From Orobanche coerulescens (taxonomy: Eukaryota > Streptophyta > Magnoliopsida > Lamiales > Orobanchaceae): 64,000 nt of DNA. The stretch is taken from NCBI GenBank assembly GCA_033398695.1, contig CM065819.1, forward strand, positions 7,985,501-8,049,500, given 5' to 3'. How positions within the stretch are numbered: the first letter of the stretch is position 1; each line of letters starts with the position of its first letter. Shown piece after piece: positions 57,850-64,000 of this stretch. Below the pieces are notes generated by a model that saw only the letters and a program-made list of their open reading frames with translations, was not told the DNA's origin and ran no database searches. Made by a program: the position numbers and the translations under genes.

Positions 57850-59193
57850 ATGATCGAGCGTTATTCTTTCAGTATGGAAAGAGGAAACCGAGGACGTGGC
57901 AGAGGGGGTAAAGGCTACAGAGCAGGCCGAAACCCAGAACCTCATGTTTATACGCGTACGGATGCCGAGATGGATCATGATTCGGCCAGAGATGTGACTT
58001 ATGCGACCGATTTCCCTTCAGGACGTCATACTCGAGGAGTCGATCAGATTAAGAGTGGACCAGTCGACCCTTTCTTGCTTATGAGGGGCATGATGGCCTA
58101 GATGACTCAAATAACGCAGATGATGGAGGCCATGCAGACCTCAGTGGTTCGTGGTCCACCGCAGCAGGGATCCCAGGTGCCGTTTTATGGACAATCCAGG
58201 AGAGTGAGTCAGATTATCGGCAACATCTCTCATCAGAGGCCGCCTATTTTTGAGGGTTCGTCGGAACCAGCTGATATTGTTCATTGGCTTGAACATTTTG
58301 ATAAACTCTTCGACATGGTTCAGTGTCCGGAACAGAGTAAGGTGGCATTAGCGGCTTACTATTTGAGTAAAGGCGCTTATTCTTGGTGGCTTTCTATAAA
58401 ACCCACCGATCGTGATTGTGCTTAGAGTGAGTTTAAGACTCTCATGTTAGAGAGGTATTATCCGGCTCCACTTCGTGAAGCCAAGTTGTCAGAGGTTTTG
58501 AACTCCCGAACTGGCCGAGGACGAGGGTGTTATTGTTATTGCGGAGCAGCCTGTGGACTCCTTCGCTTGCTTCATCCGTTATCCGTACCGAGGCGGATAA
58601 GATCAAGTATTTTAGCAAGAGGTCAACTCAGCTTGAGGATGCAGTTGTTCAACCATAATTTCAATTCACTTGGTGAATTCATCGAGAAGGCTCTTGGAGC
58701 AGAGCTTTTGATCAAGGAGCTTGCTCGGAAGAACCCTTCAGTTTCTTCCGGTGAGAGGACTAGGATGCCGGTTTGTTCAGAGGGACATCGGGCTCCGACA
58801 TCCAAGAGGTCATCTTCTAGTCGTCTTCGTGCTGGGAAAGCATCTTCTTCTCAGGCGACGGGTTCGACCGTTGTTTGCTTTAACTGTGATACAAGAGGAC
58901 ATCGCAGTACTCGGTGCTCGATGCGGTCTATTGCTTGTTTTCTGTGTGGGAGGCAGGGACACCTTCAGAAATACTGCAGGAGTTCTAGTACCAGTAGGTC
59001 TCGAGAGGGCTCACGGGCCTCGAGAGATTTTGTTACTCCAGTCTGTACTTCATCCAAGGGGTCCTATCGGGCTTCGGGAGCCAGAGGTATGGACACTCGA
59101 GGAGGATCGACGAGCTCAGATTTGGATCTTCCTCGAGTGGATCAGATCGAGGAGTTCGATGACCTGGAGGATGTTGATTTTGGATACATTTGA
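57850..59193 (+). pseudogene. Element A gag
   Basis: It starts MIERYSFSMERGNRGRGRGG (ATG 57850, with an alternative at 57874). The capsid core has RPPIFEGSSEPADIVHWLEH, VALAAYYLSKGAYSWW and LMLERYYPAPLREAKLSEVL. Two stops interrupt it: TAG for Gln near 58099 and TAG for Trp near 58423. A phase change near 58500-58625 garbles the middle. The last frame has two knuckles, CFNCDTRGHRSTRC and CFLCGRQGHLQKYC, and runs to a stop at 59193. No protease or pol follows. Confidence 0.88.
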
Positions 59194-59886
59194 GATGTAA
59201 CCTTAATTTTTTTTTTCTTCTTTATTTTTCGGATTGATGTTTGACTCGGTCTGTACTTTAGTATTGTGGTTGCGAACCATTTATGGTTGATCTATCTAGT
59301 AATGATTGTATCTGATAATCTTGATATTTGAGGTCGTGTGATGTGTTTTTCCTTCCTTTTGGTGTTGTACCCGAGATTTTGTAATAATCTGGGTAATTGT
59401 TCATCTCAATTCGGGATGCCGAGTCGTGAGGACTTGGGCGTGCGGTTGATATGGTCCTGATGACTATGTTTGTGTTGTCATTATTTTTGCGTGTCTTGAG
59501 TCAGTGTTTGCATGGACGTTCGATGCTGATGAGAATGGGGAAGTGTACACCGATGGTCGTAGGCATGTACAATGAGCGGCTCCCTCGGGATGTGTACGTC
59601 GGTGTTACGAGTCTTGCGGGTGGTGCGGCTTCCTGGATGGTCTCTGACGGAGGAGTCATGATTCGATTGATCTCGCACTTGGTTGAGTATTTTTATCACT
59701 TGTTTTTCGACGTGTTCAGGCAAAGGAGACGCGGGAACCCGTGGGGTTGGCCCGATTACTCAGACAGAGTTGCTCATATTGAGGGGTATTCCTGGATATG
59801 TTGTTTTCAGATCTTGATGGATAGTTCGTACCCCGTGTTTTTGCACCCTGAGTTTCGGGGATGAAACTCTTTTTAAGGGGGGAGTA
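59194..59886 (+). other. Element A 3' interior: remnant of the pol end and polypurine tract
   Basis: About 690 bases without pol domains. The last part ends PEFRG-stop and TTTCGGGGATGAAACTC, like the end of pol in B and C, so the whole of pol was removed between gag and this tail. The purine tract AAGGGGGGAGTA (59876-59886) directly precedes the 3' LTR. Confidence 0.7.
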
Positions 59887-62800
59887 TGTAATATCCGGGG
59901 ATAATTTTTTTTTTCGTATTATTGTTGAGTTGTACATATTCATTTGGAATTGTACAAGTGTTGTTGTTTTGTACTGATACAATGTATATTGTATTGGAAT
60001 ATTTTGGGATCGAAATATTATACTTGTCGTCGGGTTGGTTTCGTCGTTTGAATGTTGGTTGGAGAGTTTGGATTTTTGGCTAAGTTCATAGCCTTAGCGT
60101 ACGCTACGGATGTAGCATTACGTACGCTAGCGTGTTGCTATTACGGACGTTATGCCTGTAAAGTTACGTACGTAATGCTTGGTAGGTGGCAGGAACCTTC
60201 CTCGTAGTCACTTTCGGCCGGTGGGTCCCGAGCATCTTCCGATCGGATCTCACTATTGCAGTCAACGGGCCCTTACGTACGTTAAGAGGTGAGCTCTACG
60301 TACGTAATGCAGGTCTTGTTAACGTACGTAATAAGTTCTTGTTTACGTACGTTAAGGCCTCCGTATTTTAGTCCAGTTAGTTCTGGATTTTTCATTACGT
60401 ACGTTAATGTCATGGCATAACATACATAATGTCTCTTATGTACGTTAACCATAGTGTATAACGTACGTAATGAATTTGTCAGTCTATTTATGTTAGCTTC
60501 GTATTTCATTTCCTCACGAACCAAAACACAATTTCTCTCCCTAGAATCGTCCGTTTGGACTTGTTATTGATGTTTAGCACCTTCCAACTCGATCTTGATC
60601 ATCCTAGCTTGGATTGAAGCTTGAAGTTGGAAGCTTGTTGGTGCTCCTTTGGTGTTTGGAGGCTTCTTCTTGTTCTTCTTCGGTAAGTTCCCTCAATCTC
60701 TTGTTCTTCAAGTGATTTTCAAGTTTTTGTTGTTGTTTTCTTCGGGTATTGTTTGATTAATGGAGTATATCATGATTCTTCATGGTTTTGATAAACTTTT
60801 GATGAAGAACATGATAGTATCACTTGAGTTGGATTATGTTCTTGATGTTCTAGATTGTTGGAGGTTTTTAATCATGTCTAGGAAGGATTATGTTAAGATT
60901 GTTATATGATTAACATAGCCTTGAGATGATTTTTGTTGTTGGTGGTGTTCTTGAAAGATTTTAACCATTTTAATAAGGATTTATGATAATTTAAGGGGTG
61001 ATTATCATAATTTGAAAATGGTTGAGTGAATCTTGTTGTTTAATCCGAATTCATGATGTATTGAGGAAGGATTTTTGTTTCAGACATCATGATTATTGAG
61101 TTGATGATGTTCTTGGGGTGATAATGATAATATTGATAATATTATCATTGTAGGAGGATCAATTTGATGATATTGGTGATATTATCATTTTGAGATGTTT
61201 GTTTTGATAATTGTTCTTAAGTGAATCTTGTTGAATGGATTTCACAAGTGTTAAGAACGTAATGATCATGTTAATTGATCATTGAGGTGTTGGAGGATGT
61301 TGGAATTCATAGTTGAGAACTATGATATTCGTTCGTGCGGTGTGATCGATTCGTGTTTGAATCGGGCTTTGTCCTTGTCGTTGTTTTCTATTGATTTTGT
61401 GTTTTTGAATGAATCGTTTTCATTCAAGGTTGTTCGAGTGTTGTGATCGTCGGGGGGCGCCGTTCGTCGTTTCGTGCCAGGACGTTGATCGTGGAAAGAC
61501 TTTCTCGCCTTCGGTTTGAGGCAAGTTTTATACTTGTACTAGTCAATGAGATTAATGTTATCATATATATGTATGAATGTGTGTATCATTTCGAGACTTG
61601 GTCTCTTTATGATTTTGTTGACATCAAGGGATTGTTTGATACGATACCCTTCGGCAAATTATGCCAAATATTATTGTTGTTCGTAAATGGCCGATTTAAG
61701 GCATTGCGATACTTGTTGGTAATATATTTATCGATAGCCGGTTCACGGTATCGACATATCGATTGTTATTGTTGATTGATGTTCCTTTGAGATATTGTTG
61801 TTGATAGCCTGTTCGCGGCATCGACATATCGATTGTTATTATTGATTGATGTTCCATCAAGATATTTTTGTGAATCGTCGTTATTGATATCAGTGTTTTT
61901 CTATTGATGCCGTTTTGGCCGATTTAAGGCATTGACGTATTCGATTATCATCTTCGTTATCGGTAACTGATTAAAGGTGCCGAGACATCCGTTGTATAAT
62001 TGTTATCGGTTAACCGTTCTAAAGGTAATCGATATATTGAATTGGGATTATCAAAGATAATTCCCATCCGTTGTCAGAAAGATAATTCCCATCCGTTGTA
62101 TCATTGTGTATCGATTGACCGTTCTAAGGTAATCGATTTATTTAATTGGGATTATCGAAGATAATTCCCATCCGTTGTATCATTGGTTATCGATTAACCG
62201 TTCTAAGGTAATCGATGTATATAATTGGGATTATCGAAGTTAATTCCCATCTGTTGTGTCATCGTTATCGATTAACCGTTCTAAGGTAATCGATGTATTG
62301 AATTGGGACTGTCAAGGATAGTTTCCATCCGTTAAGTTGTTGTGATCGATTGGCCATTCCAAGGCAGTCGAGGTATTTGAATTGGGACCGCCGTGGACGG
62401 TGCCCATCCATGAGTTGTTGTTGTCGTGTTGGCCGACTCAAGGCAGCACGCTATTATTCTTGTGAATTTAGTAATCTTGGGATTATTACTGTTGTGATTA
62501 ATTATGTTTTGGAGGCTAGTCTCGGCTAGTGCTCGATGGGTAAGCTTGGGGCTTGCACCTTCGCGGTTGGTTTCCCAACACCTACAGTTCAGTAGGTCAC
62601 GGTCATGATAATGATCTCATTATGGGTAAGCTTGGGGCTTGAACCTTCGCGGTTGGTTTCCCAACACCTACAGTTCAGTAGGTCACGGTTATGTTAATGA
62701 TCTCATTATGGGTAAGCTTGGGGCTTGAACCTTCGCGGTTGGTTTCCCAACACCTACAGTTCAGTAGGTCACGGTCACTGGGTGATCTCATTATGGGTAA

Positions 62801-63735
62801 GTCTGGGGCTTGAACCCTCGCGGTTGGTTTCCCAACACCCGCATTCAAGAGTCACGCCATTGGATGATCTCATTGTGATACGGCTTCGTGTCGTGGCTTC
62901 GGCCCTCATTGATACAGCTTCGGGCTGTTTTGGCTTCGGGACATTGTGGTGATTGATAGCTTCGGCTGAGTGACATTCAGGGTATTATGATGATAAATAG
63001 CTTCGGGATGTTCGGCTGTTAGGCCATTGTGATGTATCGGTATTCCTGTTGGAACCTTCGGGCATTGTGATTCGTATCTATTTCAGTGTTTGGCTTGGTT
63101 TACCTTCGGGTGATGTATTGTTGTGTTCTGTATTGATGATTCGCCGTTGGGCACTTGTGTTCTAACCTGTTGAGCAGGTATTGATAGTATGCCGTGGGCA
63201 TAGTATTCCACGAATGCTCGATTCTTATTTTGGTTTGTGAGCCTCTCGTATTACCATTACTATACTATTCATTCTGCCCTTTGGATGCATATCATGTTGT
63301 ACATGTATTTGATAATCATTATCTGGATGACTGACCCCGTGGGGGCGGAACATGTTTTCATGTTTTAGGTGTTTGCGAGGAGAGAGTTGAGACACAGGGG
63401 CATGACGGTGGCGACGAGGCATTCGAGCGATACTAGTCCGAGATGTTTTGGTGTTCATGTCAGTCAGACAGTTGGAGTACTCCAGTTTTGTTCAGTCTTT
63501 GTCATTTTGTATTATCCGAGCAAGGCTCGTGGATGTTGTTGTATCTTATTTTGGCCATGTAGGCCCACTGTTGTCATTGAAATTCCATATCGGAATATTA
63601 TGTTGGATGTCAGTGTAGGGATTGTGATTCCCCTTTTGGTCAGTTAATTGTATTTTTGGTCGTGTTAGCCTGGTGGATCTCCTGGTGTGGGGTCCACGGC
63701 GCTGTAATGACCCAATGAGATTTGGGGGTGTTACA
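59887..63735 (+). repeat. Element A 3' LTR, uninterrupted
   Basis: 3849 bases, TGTAATATCC to GTTACA, the intact reference for the split 5' LTR. Contains the TACGTA cluster, the hairpin array and the 86-90 base repeats. Followed by the TTTAC target copy. Confidence 0.96.
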
Positions 63736-63740
63736 TTTAC

Positions 63741-64000
63741 TTAGTGTTTTACTTTAAATTTTTGTAAGCTTGTAACCTTTAAACAAGTTTGAAGTTATAT
63801 TTTGAAGTTTGTTTCTTGCAGTTTGATTCATCATATTCAAGTAAGTTTTATCTATTGTTATTACGTTGTAGTAATTAAAAGTTTCTATATATATTATGTA
63901 TATCAATTATTTCTATTATAATTTTTATTTGTATAAACCAATGAGTAGCTAATCTTTCTTCCTAGGGGAAGGGGGATTTCTATTAGGTTATATATTGAGT
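63741..64000 (+). repeat. Element E 3' LTR, second part, runs off the window
   Basis: Matches 3398-3657 of the 5' LTR (TTAGTGTTTTACTTT to TTATATATTGAGT). Confidence 0.95.

Larger units (their letters stand above)
21091..63735 (+). mobile_element. Element A: Tekay/Del-type Ty3/gypsy, gag-only with 3.85-kb LTRs
   Basis: LTRs run TGTAATATCC to GTTACA (the first copy starts TATAATATCC, a G-to-A change). The 5' LTR is 21091-24321 plus 56773-57388 (3847 bases when joined) and the 3' LTR is 59887-63735 (3849). Target duplications TTTAC flank it (21086-21090, 63736-63740). The interior is only about 2.5 kb and holds gag but no pol. It shares LTR 3' ends and the iMet primer site with B and C. Confidence 0.92.
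2360..64000 (+). mobile_element. Element E: Ty3/gypsy (Tat/Athila-type) LTR element, outer shell of the nest
   Basis: The 5' LTR is 2360-4663. The interior is 4664-8056 plus 20228-20313, interrupted by F. The 3' LTR is 20314-21090 continuing at 63741, interrupted by A and cut by the window edge. The primer site after the 5' LTR matches tRNA-Asp, typical of Tat/Athila-type Ty3/gypsy elements. The 3' end has a purine tract (AAGTGTGGGGTATT). No gag or pol domain is seen. The interior instead has an unknown ORF and a LOG-like gene, so E is non-autonomous. A possible left target-site copy is TCCTT (2355-2359); the right copy lies outside the window. Confidence 0.85.

Overview
This window is intergenic plant chromatin built almost entirely from nested LTR retrotransposons. 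Both Ty3/gypsy and Ty1/copia elements are present, with primer sites for plant tRNA-iMet and tRNA-Asp, a Mutator-like MITE, and a plant cytokinin-activating LOG-like sequence. A flowering plant, probably a eudicot, is the best reading; the species cannot be named. I see no ordinary host gene, rRNA, tRNA gene or CRISPR array.

Layout, outside to inside. Bases 1-1700 hold two related promoter-bearing LTR-like repeats, and 1770-2335 a minus-strand copia integrase fragment. Element E (Ty3/gypsy, Tat/Athila-type, tRNA-Asp primer site) starts at 2360 and runs past the right edge. Its interior has no recognisable gag or pol; it holds an unrecognised ORF and a broken intronless LOG-like gene. Element F (Ty1/copia, probably Sirevirus-like, minus strand, 8057-20222, TSD TTTGT) sits in E's interior and carries extra ORFs 3' of pol. 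Element A (Ty3/gypsy, Tekay/Del-type, 21091-63735, TSD TTTAC) sits in E's 3' LTR. Element B (Tekay-type, minus strand, 24322-56767, TSD GTATT) sits in A's 5' LTR. Element C (Tekay-type, 25910-49305, TSD CACGC) sits in B's 3' LTR and is a tandem LTR-int-LTR-int-LTR array. Element D (Tat/Athila-type, 39073-46582, TSD TTGGT) sits in C's second interior. This gives a nest six deep (copia remnant > E > A > B > C > D), with F a side branch in E.

Only B and F retain most of a polyprotein, and both are damaged. A keeps gag only, D keeps gag and protease only, C has deleted gag-pol, and E has lost both. These would depend on enzymes supplied by relatives.

Two cross-cutting patterns stand out. First, LTRs of all five Ty3/gypsy families carry clusters of short self-complementary motifs directly upstream of the TATA box; the motif differs between families, although A, B and C share the same LTR 3' end. 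Second, many differences between repeat copies, and several frameshifts in conserved reverse-transcriptase and RNase H motifs, fall at CAG/CTG sites. That looks like a consensus-sequence artefact at CHG-methylated cytosines and weakens some pseudogene calls.
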